The notes: a model not told the origin generated them from the sequence alone. A stretch of DNA of 9,014 nt from Mesenet sp031546805 (GCA_031546805.1 JAVBJW010000056.1:1-9014); one strand, 5' to 3'. Shown: positions 1 to 8,873, counted from the stretch's first letter. Numbers and translations are program-made.

Positions 1-504
1 ATAAGAAAGAAATTGCCAATTTGTCGTAACGAGTATACGGAAATGTTTTAGTTTATTAAATCAATTAAGTTTCTTTATATAGTTCCTTATCGTATTCTCT
101 TGGTGTTTTGCGACTGGAACGTGGAGGAATAACAGGTTCGGCATTTACAGCTTTTGCTGCTTCAATCATATCATTTTATCTGCAATCACATCCACTTATC
201 AAATCCAATGCTTTAACATTTTGTCCAGCGGTAACAAAAAATCTCAGTGGGTTGCCAAGAGCGTCGCAAGCAGCGTGTAATTTTCTTGAATTTACATCGT
301 CCTAATTCCTGTTCTTGTTTACCAGTTTCCACATTTTTTTCTGCACCAAACGTTTATTTGACCATTTTCCATATTCAGCAGCTCCATGGTGCTCCACTAT
401 CCACATTACTGCAGTTATAAATTTTCTATTGTCTACAGCACTTCTTTCCCTGGTAAACTGTCCTTTATTCTCTCCCATTCCTCATCTTTCAAGTCGTACG
501 ACAT
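1..504 (-). pseudogene. IS5-family transposase pseudogene (partial, frameshifted, internally deleted)
   Basis: The ATG at 504-502 opens MSYDLKDEEWERIKDSLPGK, the typical N-terminus of IS5-family transposases, but this frame stops at a TAG after 23 codons. A shifted frame continues with AVDNRKFITAVMWIVEHHG and EYGKWSN, the usual next segment. Around 290-320 the sequence jumps to KLHAACDALGNPLRF, so the region that should carry the first catalytic Asp is missing. Further on, the ADKGYD-like motif (near 155-175) is broken by stop codons. PVIPPRSSRKTPREYDKELY is intact, but the LIER segment with the catalytic Glu is damaged by small deletions. NKLKHF and TRYDKLA follow in yet another frame. The product is certainly non-functional. 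The 3' end lies outside the window. Confidence 0.85.
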
Positions 505-560
505 TGCTTCTCTCACTTTTAAAAAAACATTATACCCTTATCGTTTTTATTGTCGACACT
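429..560. repeat. Long inverted repeat, left arm (pairs with 8874-9014)
   Basis: This arm is the reverse complement of 8874-9014 with no substitution that I can see. The only difference is the absence here of 9 bp (GTGGAAGAA in transposase sense) that sit between short GAAGTG repeats in the right arm. The true arm is probably longer, because the right copy is cut by the window edge. The two arms enclose about 8.3 kb containing all the housekeeping genes of the window. Confidence 0.9.
529..556 (-). promoter_or_regulatory. Putative IS transposase promoter, left copy
   Basis: On the minus strand, TCGACA (556-551) and a perfect TATAAT (534-529) are separated by 16 bp. They lie 25 bp upstream of the transposase ATG, with a purine-rich GAGAGAAG as ribosome binding site. 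The same arrangement is found in the right copy. It would fire leftwards, away from the rRNA genes. Confidence 0.55.
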
Positions 561-758
561 GCCTAGCCAAATCCATGTTTATTTTCTTTTTTGTCAGTAT
601 ATTTTTATCGCTCTGATCCTATAATGCATTAAAGATTTAGAAAATACTAAGGCTTTTCTATGGATAAAAACAGAAATCGAACAGGCATATGAGAATATTT
701 AAAATATAGATGAGAAGAGGCCTAATTTTTAAAAAAGTTATAAATTTTAAATAAAGTA
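561..758. other. Intergenic stretch without a convincing gene
   Basis: This AT-rich stretch lies between the IS end and the rRNA promoter. The only coding-like trace is a plus-strand open frame at 625-702, which reads DLENTKAFLWIKTEIEQAYE and ends at a TAA. It has no ATG, GTG or TTG start, so it could be the tail of a lost gene or chance. There is no 16S rRNA 3' end and no tRNA. Confidence 0.5.
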
Positions 759-789
759 TTGACATCATTTTTCTAATACTTAACATAAT
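759..789 (+). promoter_or_regulatory. Candidate promoter of the 23S-5S rRNA unit
   Basis: A perfect -35 TTGACA lies at 759-764. Possible -10 boxes are TAACAT at 781-786 (16-bp spacer) and CATAAT at 784-789 (19-bp spacer). It is the best sigma70-type match upstream of 23S and lies in an A/T-rich tract (730-755) that could act as an UP element. With no 16S upstream, the 23S unit needs its own promoter. Transcription would start near 795 and leave a leader of about 140 nt. Confidence 0.5.
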
Positions 790-850
790 ACACTATAACT
801 TGAGTTTAGCTTAAGGATAGATATTTGATAAGTATAAGAAATTAATGGTA

Positions 851-869
851 GAGATTAATAATTAATCTC
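851..869 (+). promoter_or_regulatory. Hairpin in the rRNA leader
   Basis: GAGATTAA (851-858) and TTAATCTC (862-869) form a perfect 8-bp stem with a 3-nt loop, between the candidate promoter and the 23S gene. It is not followed by a T-run, so it is not an obvious terminator. A role in leader folding or processing is only inferred. Confidence 0.35.
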
Positions 870-899
870 AGTTCAATTAGAATATAGCATATGCGAATG

Positions 900-926
900 C
901 TTAATTCTACATGCATGTTATATATG
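900..926 (+). promoter_or_regulatory. 5' half of the 23S processing stem
   Basis: This segment is complementary to 3758-3783. CTTAAT, CTACATGCA and TTATATA in the 5' half each have an exact partner, interrupted only by single or double mismatches. Such stems around 23S are the usual substrate of RNase III in pre-rRNA maturation. The enzyme assignment is established knowledge, not shown by this sequence. Confidence 0.7.
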
Positions 927-933
927 TTCAGAT

Positions 934-3754
<2,821 letters not shown>

Positions 3755-3757
3755 TTG

Positions 3758-3783
3758 CGTATATAAGTGCATGTAGTATTAAG
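3758..3783 (+). promoter_or_regulatory. 3' half of the 23S processing stem
   Basis: This segment pairs with 900-926 and brings the two ends of 23S together. The stem closes before the 5S gene, so it would release 23S from a 23S-5S precursor and leave 5S on the downstream piece. A short T-rich spacer (3784-3801) follows. Confidence 0.7.
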
Positions 3784-3801
3784 TTTTTGTAGTGTTTTAA
3801 T

Positions 3802-3915
3802 TGGCCTGGTGATTATAGCAAAAATGAAACACCCAATTACATTTCGAACTTGGAAGTGAAACTTTTTAGCGCCTATGGTACTCTGTGAAGGGGAGAGTAG
3901 GTCGTTGCCAGGCTT
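3802..3915 (+). rRNA. rrf: 5S ribosomal RNA
   Basis: 5S rRNA of the large subunit. The terminal helix is formed by GCCTGG (3804-3809) and CCAGGC (3908-3913), and inside it are recognisable loop segments such as ACACCCAATTACATTTCGAA and GGGGAGAGTAGG. The length of about 114 nt is normal. The gene lies about 47 bp after 23S on the same strand, so both probably come from one precursor. The ends were set by the terminal helix and are approximate. Only a weak A/T hairpin (3919-3935) follows, so no clear intrinsic terminator is visible before the convergent ORF that ends at 3926. Confidence 0.93.
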
Positions 3916-3925
3916 ATTAAAATAC

Positions 3926-4192
3926 TTATAATTTTGATTTAATTTCTTTTACTTCTTGTCTAGTTATACTTGTTTTATGTAATGTTGCACTAGGGTTTTC
4001 TGGCGTCATCAGGTTTTTTGTTATACTTTGATTAACATAAATATTATTTATTAATTCTTTTGTTAATTCTTTACTGATACTATAGTTACACCTTACGAGT
4101 TCCTTTTGTTTATGTGCTGAACCTGGATCTGTTGTAATGTTAGAAATAAGTTCTTTTTGTTTATCAAATTCAATAGATCTTCCAAGAACCAT
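3926..4192 (-). CDS. Small hypothetical protein (88 aa)
   Basis: I do not recognise this protein. It is a hydrophilic, lysine- and glutamate-rich 88-residue product without a signal peptide or membrane segment. Two similar stretches, KQKELISN (residues 11-18) and KQKELVRC (28-35), are followed by KELTKELINN, suggesting helical or weakly repetitive structure. The ATG at 4192 has no clear Shine-Dalgarno sequence, and the frame is closed by a stop 12 codons upstream. The gene lies about 94 bp downstream of rnpA on the same strand and converges on the 5S rRNA gene, its stop codon ending about 10 bp from the 5S 3' end. It could be a genuine lineage-specific gene, the tail of a decayed one, or chance. 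The absence of stops over 88 codons in such AT-rich DNA favours past or present coding. Confidence 0.45.
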   Translation of the reverse strand: MVLGRSIEFDKQKELISNITTDPGSAHKQKELVRCNYSISKELTKELINNIYVNQSITKNLMTPENPSATLHKTSITRQEVKEIKSKL

Positions 4193-4286
4193 GAATGCAG
4201 TAATTATTAAATAAAATTAGGTTAACTTTACCATAGTTTATTTAATTGTAAATATACATATATATATATGTAAACTTTTTATTAAT
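4193..4286. other. AT-rich spacer with an 18-bp AT palindrome
   Basis: The gap between rnpA and the small ORF contains a perfect 18-bp palindrome at 4255-4272, made of TACA, an AT run and TGTA. On the minus strand it lies 15 bp after the rnpA stop and could form a weak hairpin at the end of the rpmH-rnpA transcript. It has no GC and no clean T-tract, so a terminator role is unproven. Confidence 0.35.
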
Positions 4287-4637
4287 TTATGTGTACATTC
4301 CAAGCTTATTTAAACAAAAAATTAAGTTATCTTTTAAACTCTGAAAGTTTGTTTTTATGCTACTTTTATTACCTATAAAAATATAATAATAACCATGCTT
4401 TGCATTCTGGATGACAATGTTTTTTGCAATTACACGAAAGCGCCTTTTTACTTTGTTTCTTATAACAGCATTCCCTACTTTTCGACTAACAACAAAACCA
4501 ACTCTAGTAGTGTTGAAATAATTTACATTATTTTCTTTTACAACTCGTAGTGACAAATAATCTGCACTTATAAACAACTTACTTTTAAATGCAAATAAAA
4601 AATCTTTTTTTTTATAACGAGTAATTTTTTCATGCAC
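4287..4637 (-). CDS. rnpA: Ribonuclease P protein component
   Basis: RnpA binds the RNase P RNA and helps it remove 5' leaders from tRNA precursors in the cytoplasm. The signature is clear: VGFVVSRKVGNAVIRNKVKR, followed by RFR, contains the RNR motif with its basic and Asn residues, about 46-68 residues from the start chosen here. The N-terminal TRYKKKDFLFAFK matches the family's first helix. No early ATG exists. I chose the GTG at 4637-4635 (116 residues), which overlaps the rpmH stop by 8 bp and fits the usual family N-terminus. A GTG at 4661 would give 124 residues and a 32-bp overlap with rpmH. Neither has a strong Shine-Dalgarno sequence, so translational coupling to rpmH is likely. The rpmH-rnpA order is the widespread bacterial arrangement. 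The function is secure; the start is not. Confidence 0.93.
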   Translation of the reverse strand: MHEKITRYKKKDFLFAFKSKLFISADYLSLRVVKENNVNYFNTTRVGFVVSRKVGNAVIRNKVKRRFRVIAKNIVIQNAKHGYYYIFIGNKSSIKTNFQSLKDNLIFCLNKLGMYT

Positions 4638-4764
4638 ATAAAACTTTACGCCCTTGAGCACGTCTTCTATTTAAAATTTTTCTTCCCCATTTTGATGCCA
4701 TTCTTGCACGAAAACCATGTCTACGTTTTCTTACAATGTTACTTGGTTGGAATGTTCTTTTCAT
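4630..4764 (-). CDS. rpmH: 50S ribosomal protein L34
   Basis: L34 is a small, very basic protein of the large ribosomal subunit. The 44-residue product begins MKRTFQPSNIVRKRRHGFRA, continues RMASKWGRKILNRRRAQGRK and ends VLCA. This is an end-to-end match to the family pattern (MKRTFQPS, RKRRHGFRxRM, GRKxLxxRRxxGR). The length is canonical. The ATG at 4764-4762 is the only sensible start, with a weak purine run (AAGAAA) directly before it. The gene is the first of an rpmH-rnpA unit, and its last 8 bases overlap the preferred rnpA start. A plus-strand open frame over the same DNA (4632-4814) is its antisense shadow. Confidence 0.97.
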   Translation of the reverse strand: MKRTFQPSNIVRKRRHGFRARMASKWGRKILNRRRAQGRKVLCA

Positions 4765-4809
4765 TTTCTTTAAATATTATTTCTTTATTGGTTTATAATA
4801 TCAATGTTA

Positions 4810-4837
4810 ATTAATCATATTAAGTAATGGTTGTCAA
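4810..4837 (-). promoter_or_regulatory. Candidate promoter of rpmH-rnpA
   Basis: On the minus strand a perfect TTGACA (4837-4832) is followed after 16 bp by ATTAAT (4815-4810), a 4-of-6 match to the -10 consensus. Transcription would start near 4803, leaving a leader of about 40 nt before rpmH. The perfect -35 box is the main support. Confidence 0.5.
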
Positions 4838-4916
4838 GAAGCAATAAATTTTTATATCATTTGGATATTCTAATAAGTTGAAAATGCGTAATTTGAAATA
4901 ATTTTTATTTCTTTAA

Positions 4917-4966
4917 CTTAACTTTATCTAATAGATCTGCTAAAGTATTAGCTTATTTAAGTTAAG
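4917..4966 (+). promoter_or_regulatory. Nested inverted repeat upstream of pstC
   Basis: Outer arms CTTAACTT (4917-4924) and AAGTTAAG (4959-4966) are perfect 8-bp complements. They enclose an inner perfect hairpin, GCTAA (4939-4943) and TTAGC (4948-4952), with a 4-nt loop. The outer arm ends 8 bp before the pstC ATG, so in RNA the structure would cover or abut the ribosome binding region, and in DNA it could be an operator. It does not resemble a Pho box that I can recognise. Function is inferred only. Confidence 0.4.
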
Positions 4967-4974
4967 ATACTTTT

Positions 4975-6075
4975 ATGATAATATTTTTTCTTATCTTGTT
5001 ATTTTTTTGTAGTTTATTTTTTTGCAGTAGAACTAACCATATTAACAAAATTAGGCTTTATTGTTTTTTGAGTTGTTTGTGGATATGTTTTTCTTTGCCA
5101 ATTATATTAGCATACGATAACTATAACTTGATTTGTTTTGCCTTGATATCGTTTATATTATTATTTTTTCTAATTATAGTAGATAGAAAACATAAAGTAT
5201 TAAAATACTTGTTATTTTTAGCTATAGCAATATCATTTTCTGTAACCCTATGCATAGTGTTTTCTGTTCTTTTTCAATCTCTTGCATTTTTTAATGAAGT
5301 ATCGATAATAAAGTTTTTATTTGATTCAAAGTGGAATCATGATGCAACTATTTTTAACAACAAAATAGTTGGTAATTTTGGAATTATTCCTTTATTAGTT
5401 GGTACTTTGCTAATTACAATAATTGCAATTTTAGTTGCAGTTCCTTTGGGATTGTTTTCTGCGATATATATTAGTGAATATGCAAGTAAAAGAGTACGTT
5501 ATACAATTAATATAGCATTAGAAATCTTATCTGCTATACCAACCGTTGTTTATGGGTATTTTGCTGTAATTTTTTTGTCATCATTTGTAAAGAAAATGGC
5601 TAAATTTATTGGATTGAATGTGCAGTCAGAAAATGCTTTGGTAGCAGGTCTTGCTATTGGAATAATGATCTTTCCTTTTGTTACCTCTTTGATGGAAGAT
5701 GCGATAAGATCTGTACCAAAATCTTTGCGGTACGGATTTATGGCACTAGGTGCAACTCCAGCAGAAACTATTTGGCATATAACATTACCTTACGCCTTTC
5801 CTACAATAGTAAGCTCAGTTCTGCTGGCTATTTCAAGAGCAATTGGTGAAACTATGATTGTTCTAATGACAGTTGGAGTAAATGCTCAATTAACTTTTAA
5901 TCCTTTGCGATCTGTTACTACTGTGACTGTTCAAATTGCAACGCTACTTACAGGAGATCAGGATTTTAATAGCATACAAACTTTGGCTGCTTATGCTCTT
6001 AGTTTAGTGCTTTTTATTATTACTTGGCTACTTAATGCTTTTGCGTTATTTATAGTAAAAAAAACCAGTTCTTAA
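4975..6075 (+). CDS. pstC: Phosphate ABC transporter permease, PstC type
   Basis: This inner-membrane permease subunit forms the phosphate channel with PstA, powered by PstB and fed by PstS. There are about nine hydrophobic segments: roughly three at the N-terminus (2-18, 28-46, 51-69), then the transporter core (about 80-103, 138-163, 180-204, 222-240, 277-300, 338-362). The EAA loop runs over residues 241-272, with ALGATPAETIWHITLP containing the conserved Gly259. PstC rather than PstA is favoured by AIYISEYAS, LSAIPTVVYGYFA, SRAIGETMIVLM, VTTVTVQIATLLTGDQDF and LAAYALSLVLFI, which follow alphaproteobacterial PstC closely. At 366 residues it is shorter at the N-terminus than many alphaproteobacterial PstC proteins. 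The ATG at 4975 has only a weak upstream AAGATA. No pstS, pstA, pstB or phoU lies beside it. atpD follows 76 bp downstream on the same strand. Confidence 0.88.
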   Translation: MIIFFLILLFFCSLFFCSRTNHINKIRLYCFLSCLWICFSLPIILAYDNYNLICFALISFILLFFLIIVDRKHKVLKYLLFLAIAISFSVTLCIVFSVLFQSLAFFNEVSIIKFLFDSKWNHDATIFNNKIVGNFGIIPLLVGTLLITIIAILVAVPLGLFSAIYISEYASKRVRYTINIALEILSAIPTVVYGYFAVIFLSSFVKKMAKFIGLNVQSENALVAGLAIGIMIFPFVTSLMEDAIRSVPKSLRYGFMALGATPAETIWHITLPYAFPTIVSSVLLAISRAIGETMIVLMTVGVNAQLTFNPLRSVTTVTVQIATLLTGDQDFNSIQTLAAYALSLVLFIITWLLNAFALFIVKKTSS

Positions 6076-6151
6076 ACTTTTCAAATTTGTTATTGCCAAA
6101 TAGCTGTAGTAATAATACCATTTTACTATGTAAAAAGGTAATTTAACCATA

Positions 6152-7606
6152 ATGAGTAAAAAAGTAGTAAATAACATTGATAAAAATAGTGTAGGTAAAG
6201 TTACTAAGGTAACACAAGCAGTTATTGATATTAAATTTGATTCTGCTTTGCCAAAGATACTCAATGCTTTAGAAAGTAAATTAGATTATAATGGTAAGAG
6301 ACTAATATTGGAAGTTTCTCAGCATATAGGAGATAATGTAGTACGCTGTATTGCAATGGATAGCACGGACGGTGTTGCGAGAGATGATGAATTTACCGAC
6401 ACAGGCTCTCCAATATCAGTTCCTGTTGGTCGTGCAACGCTAGGACGTATATTTGATGTAGTAGGTAAAATAATAGATGGTCATGAACCGCTTGTTGAAG
6501 GTACATTTCATATAAGGCCTATACATTCAAGTCCACCAAGTTTGATTGATCAAAAAGTTACAGATGATGTTTTAGTTACAGGTATTAAAGTAATTGATTT
6601 ATTAGCACCATACTTAAAAGGTGGTAAAATTGGTCTATTTGGTGGTGCTGGTGTTGGTAAAACAGTTCTTATAATGGAACTTATTAATAATATTGCTAAA
6701 GCTCATAAGGGGTTCTCTGTGTTTGCCGGTGTTGGTGAACGTACTCGTGAAGGAAATGATTTATATCACGAGATGATTACTTCAGGAGTAATAAATTTAC
6801 ACGACTATGAAAAATCTCAAGCTGTGTTAGTTTATGGTCAAATGAATGAACCGCCTGGAGCAAGAGCAAGAGTTGCTTTAACAGCTCTTACTATGGCTGA
6901 ATATTTTCGTGATGACGAAGGGCAAGACGTATTATTTTTTATAGACAATATTTTTAGGTTTACTCAAGCTGGTTCTGAAATTTCAGCTTTGCTTGGTCGA
7001 ATCCCTTCTGCTGTTGGCTATCAACCAACATTATCAACTGAAATGGGAGCAATGCAAGAGAGAATAGCATCAACTAAAAAGGGTTCTATTACTTCTGTTC
7101 AGGCCATATACGTTCCTGCTGACGATTTAACAGACCCTGCTCCAGCTACTACTTTTTCTCATCTTGATGCAACAACAGTATTATCAAGGCAAATTGCTGA
7201 GCTTGGTATATATCCTGCTGTTGATCCTTTAGACTCAACTTCTCAGTCTTTATCTGCAAGTGTAATTGGGCAAGAACACTATGAAGTTGCATGTGAGGTA
7301 AAACGGGTACTACAAACTTACAAGTCATTACAAGATATTATTGCTATACTTGGAATGGATGAGTTGTCAGAAGAAGATAAATTAGTTGTGATGAGAGCAC
7401 GGAAGATTCAAAAATTTTTATCGCAACCTTTTCATGTTGCTGAAGTGTTTACTGGAATGCCTGGTAAATTTGTTCCTCTTGCTGAAACTATTTCTAGTTT
7501 TAAAGGTATTATCGATGGTAAGTATGACGACTTACCAGAAGCTGCTTTTTATATGGTTGGGAATATAGATGAAGCAGTAAAAAAAGCTAAAGAGCTTAAA
7601 AGCTGA
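6152..7606 (+). CDS. atpD: F1F0 ATP synthase subunit beta
   Basis: The catalytic beta subunit of the F1 sector makes ATP from ADP and phosphate at the inner membrane. The beta-barrel domain spans about residues 14-92, including TGSPISVPVGRATLGRIFDV. The nucleotide-binding domain has Walker A GGAGVGKT (164-171), catalytic Glu196 in GERTREGND, and Walker B DVLFFIDN with Asp265. SALLGRIPSAVGYQPTL and the DELSEED loop (403-409) are intact, and the C-terminal helical domain follows. The length of 484 is slightly above the usual 460-480 because of a short N-terminal extension. An AAAGG lies 13 bp before the ATG. Unusually, the conserved DSTSR reads DSTSQ (Gln365), followed by SLSA instead of a DP-type sequence. 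atpG does not precede it, so the F1 operon is split here. atpC follows after 15 bp. No strong promoter is seen in the 76-bp gap after pstC. Confidence 0.97.
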   Translation: MSKKVVNNIDKNSVGKVTKVTQAVIDIKFDSALPKILNALESKLDYNGKRLILEVSQHIGDNVVRCIAMDSTDGVARDDEFTDTGSPISVPVGRATLGRIFDVVGKIIDGHEPLVEGTFHIRPIHSSPPSLIDQKVTDDVLVTGIKVIDLLAPYLKGGKIGLFGGAGVGKTVLIMELINNIAKAHKGFSVFAGVGERTREGNDLYHEMITSGVINLHDYEKSQAVLVYGQMNEPPGARARVALTALTMAEYFRDDEGQDVLFFIDNIFRFTQAGSEISALLGRIPSAVGYQPTLSTEMGAMQERIASTKKGSITSVQAIYVPADDLTDPAPATTFSHLDATTVLSRQIAELGIYPAVDPLDSTSQSLSASVIGQEHYEVACEVKRVLQTYKSLQDIIAILGMDELSEEDKLVVMRARKIQKFLSQPFHVAEVFTGMPGKFVPLAETISSFKGIIDGKYDDLPEAAFYMVGNIDEAVKKAKELKS

Positions 7607-7621
7607 TATTAAGAAATTATT

Positions 7622-7975
7622 ATGAATAAACATTTTAAAGTTGAATTTATTTCTCCTGATAATATCGTGACCTTTGATCAGGTTTACTTACTTTCTCTTT
7701 GCTCAACAGAGGGAGAACTTGCTATTTTACCGGATCACAGTCCTTTTACAATTTATTTACTCCCTAGTTTAGTCATTGTAAAAACTTTAGAGAAAAAAGA
7801 TGAAAAGATTATAATTGATGATGCCGTATTGGAAGTTGCAAATAATTATTGTAATATTATGACGAGCAAATTACAAAAAAGTGATATTGATGATGGGGTT
7901 AAGCACAAGAAAAAGGCTAGTTTACAGCAGTATTTTGACTACCTTTTAGTAGCTAAAGAAAATAAGGATGTGTAA
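7622..7975 (+). CDS. atpC: F1F0 ATP synthase subunit epsilon
   Basis: Epsilon is part of the rotor stalk and links gamma to the c-ring; in many bacteria its C-terminal helices restrain ATP hydrolysis. The N-terminal beta-sandwich is recognisable from FKVEFISPDNIV (residues 5-16), the STEGELAILPDHSPF block (28-42; the family has an EGxxGxLPxHxP pattern) and DDAVLEVANNYCNIM (66-80), where the family usually has GG before the EV. At 117 residues it is short, and the C-terminal part is highly charged (KHKKKASLQQYFDYLL), so the usual helical hairpin appears reduced. The ATG lies 15 bp after atpD with a weak AAGAA upstream, and the gene is very likely co-transcribed with atpD. Sequence identity to the family is modest, but position and pattern make the call solid. 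Confidence 0.9.
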   Translation: MNKHFKVEFISPDNIVTFDQVYLLSLCSTEGELAILPDHSPFTIYLLPSLVIVKTLEKKDEKIIIDDAVLEVANNYCNIMTSKLQKSDIDDGVKHKKKASLQQYFDYLLVAKENKDV

Positions 7976-8004
7976 ATTTATAGCTATAAGTAAAGAGGTT
8001 TAAA

Positions 8005-8658
8005 ATGGAATTTTTTCTCGATAGTGTAGATTTAGATGAAATAAAGAGCTTAAATGAGTTTATTGATGGCATTACAACAAATCCTTCACTGGTTGCAAAA
8101 TCTGGAAAAAAATATGATGAATTAATATCTGAAATATGTACTATAGTTAGTGGATCGGTAAGTGTTGAGGTTATTGCAACTGATTATATAAAAATGATAG
8201 AAGAAGGGCTAAAGATAGCGAAAATAGCTAAAAATATTGTTGTTAAGCTACCACTTACTTATGATGGTTTGCGTGCATGCAAAACTTTGTCAACAAAGCA
8301 TAATATTAAGGTAAATGTTACATTATGTTTTTCTACTGCACAGGCTATTTTAGCTGCTAAAGCTGGTGCTCACTTTATCTCTCCATTTGTTGGTCGCCTG
8401 GATGATATAAGCTTTGATGGTCTTTCTTTAATAGAAGATATCACTACTGTGTATAATAACTATGGTAGTTTTAAGACTAAGATACTCGTTGCATCAGTGC
8501 GCAGTCCAGTTCATGTAGTTCAAGCAGCAAAATTTGGCGCTGATGTTGTAACAATGCCAGCTAAGACACTAAGACAATTATTTAACCATCCTTTAACTGA
8601 TAAAGGCCTGTCTGATTTTCTAGAAGATTGGAAGGCAAGTAATCAGAGTATTCTCTAA
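8005..8658 (+). CDS. tal: Transaldolase, TalC/FSA-type
   Basis: This is a class I aldolase of the small transaldolase family, which also includes fructose-6-phosphate aldolase. A transaldolase would move dihydroxyacetone units between sugar phosphates in the non-oxidative pentose phosphate pathway. Motifs in order: FLDSVDLDEIKSL, IDGITTNPSLVAKSG (20-34), VEVIATD, VVKLPLT with the expected Schiff-base Lys81, NVTLCFSTAQAILAAKAGA (104-122), ISPFVGRLDD (125-134), LVASVRSPVHVVQAAKFGAD (161-180) and VVTMPAKTL. The length of 217 is canonical. AAGAGG at 7993-7998, 6 bp before the ATG, is the best Shine-Dalgarno site among the four plus-strand genes. It sits 29 bp after atpC and may share its transcript. 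Transaldolase versus fructose-6-phosphate aldolase activity cannot be settled from sequence alone. Confidence 0.93.
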   Translation: MEFFLDSVDLDEIKSLNEFIDGITTNPSLVAKSGKKYDELISEICTIVSGSVSVEVIATDYIKMIEEGLKIAKIAKNIVVKLPLTYDGLRACKTLSTKHNIKVNVTLCFSTAQAILAAKAGAHFISPFVGRLDDISFDGLSLIEDITTVYNNYGSFKTKILVASVRSPVHVVQAAKFGADVVTMPAKTLRQLFNHPLTDKGLSDFLEDWKASNQSIL

Positions 8659-8873
8659 TTTTATGAGAAATAGATCAATAGATCTCTTACAAAACTTAGG
8701 TTATGACTAACGTTAAAGATGATATATGTGAATTGAGAGAATATTTTTTTCATAGGTGGATGGTCTTGAGTTTTTAAGCATAGCTCTTAAGAAATCATAG
8801 TTTTAGTTGGGTTTCATAGTCTTAACAGAGGTTTGCTTAATAGCTCCATTCATTTTGCCAATTTGTCCAATGA
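8659..8873. other. Intergenic stretch without a convincing gene
   Basis: Between tal and the right IS copy I see no complete gene. GATC-AATA-GATC (8670-8681) with flanking GAGA/TCTT could fold into a short hairpin just after tal, but no T-run follows directly. The only long T-run here (near 8744-8750) has no stem before it. A minus-strand open frame enters from the IS boundary at 8874 and stops at 8805-8803; it may be the tail of a broken gene. Confidence 0.5.

Larger units (their letters stand above)
1..560 (-). mobile_element. Decayed IS5-family insertion sequence, left copy (far end outside window)
   Basis: Positions 429-560 are the reverse complement of 8874-9014 apart from one 9-bp gap, and identity stops abruptly at 560/8874. 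I take that point as the element's end on the transposase 5' side, about 56 bp upstream of the transposase ATG, a normal leader length for IS5-type elements. Towards position 1 the minus strand reads fragments of an IS5-family DDE transposase, and the element runs off the window. Frameshifts, stops and an internal deletion mean it cannot make an active transposase. The IS427/IS1031-like subgroup is inferred from the protein fragments. I see no clear target-site duplication at 560. Confidence 0.8.

Noticed and set aside
108..616. Plus-strand open frames at 108-305, 315-566 and 386-616
   Set aside because: They are antisense to the IS5 transposase fragments on the minus strand and have low-complexity, non-family sequences.
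561..930. 16S rRNA 3' end or spacer tRNAs upstream of 23S
   Set aside because: No anti-Shine-Dalgarno end of 16S and no tRNA-like cloverleaf (GTTCGAATC-type arm or CCA end) is visible.
3919..3935. AAAAT/ATTTT hairpin after 5S as an rRNA terminator
   Set aside because: The stem is five A-T pairs and no uninterrupted T-run follows, so it is too weak to call in DNA this AT-rich.
4632..4814. Plus-strand 60-aa open frame
   Set aside because: It is the antisense shadow of rpmH, whose L34 sequence is unmistakable.
6087..6115. Possible atpD promoter (TTGTTA, 17 bp, TAATAA)
   Set aside because: Both boxes match the consensus poorly and such matches are frequent in AT-rich spacers. Read-through from pstC is equally plausible.
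6046..6264. Minus-strand 72-aa open frame
   Set aside because: It overlaps the 5' end of atpD and the end of pstC in antisense and has no recognisable family.
8664..8688. Terminator hairpin after tal
   Set aside because: GATC/GATC with GAGA/TCTT pairs only with a 4-nt bulge and is not followed by a T-run.
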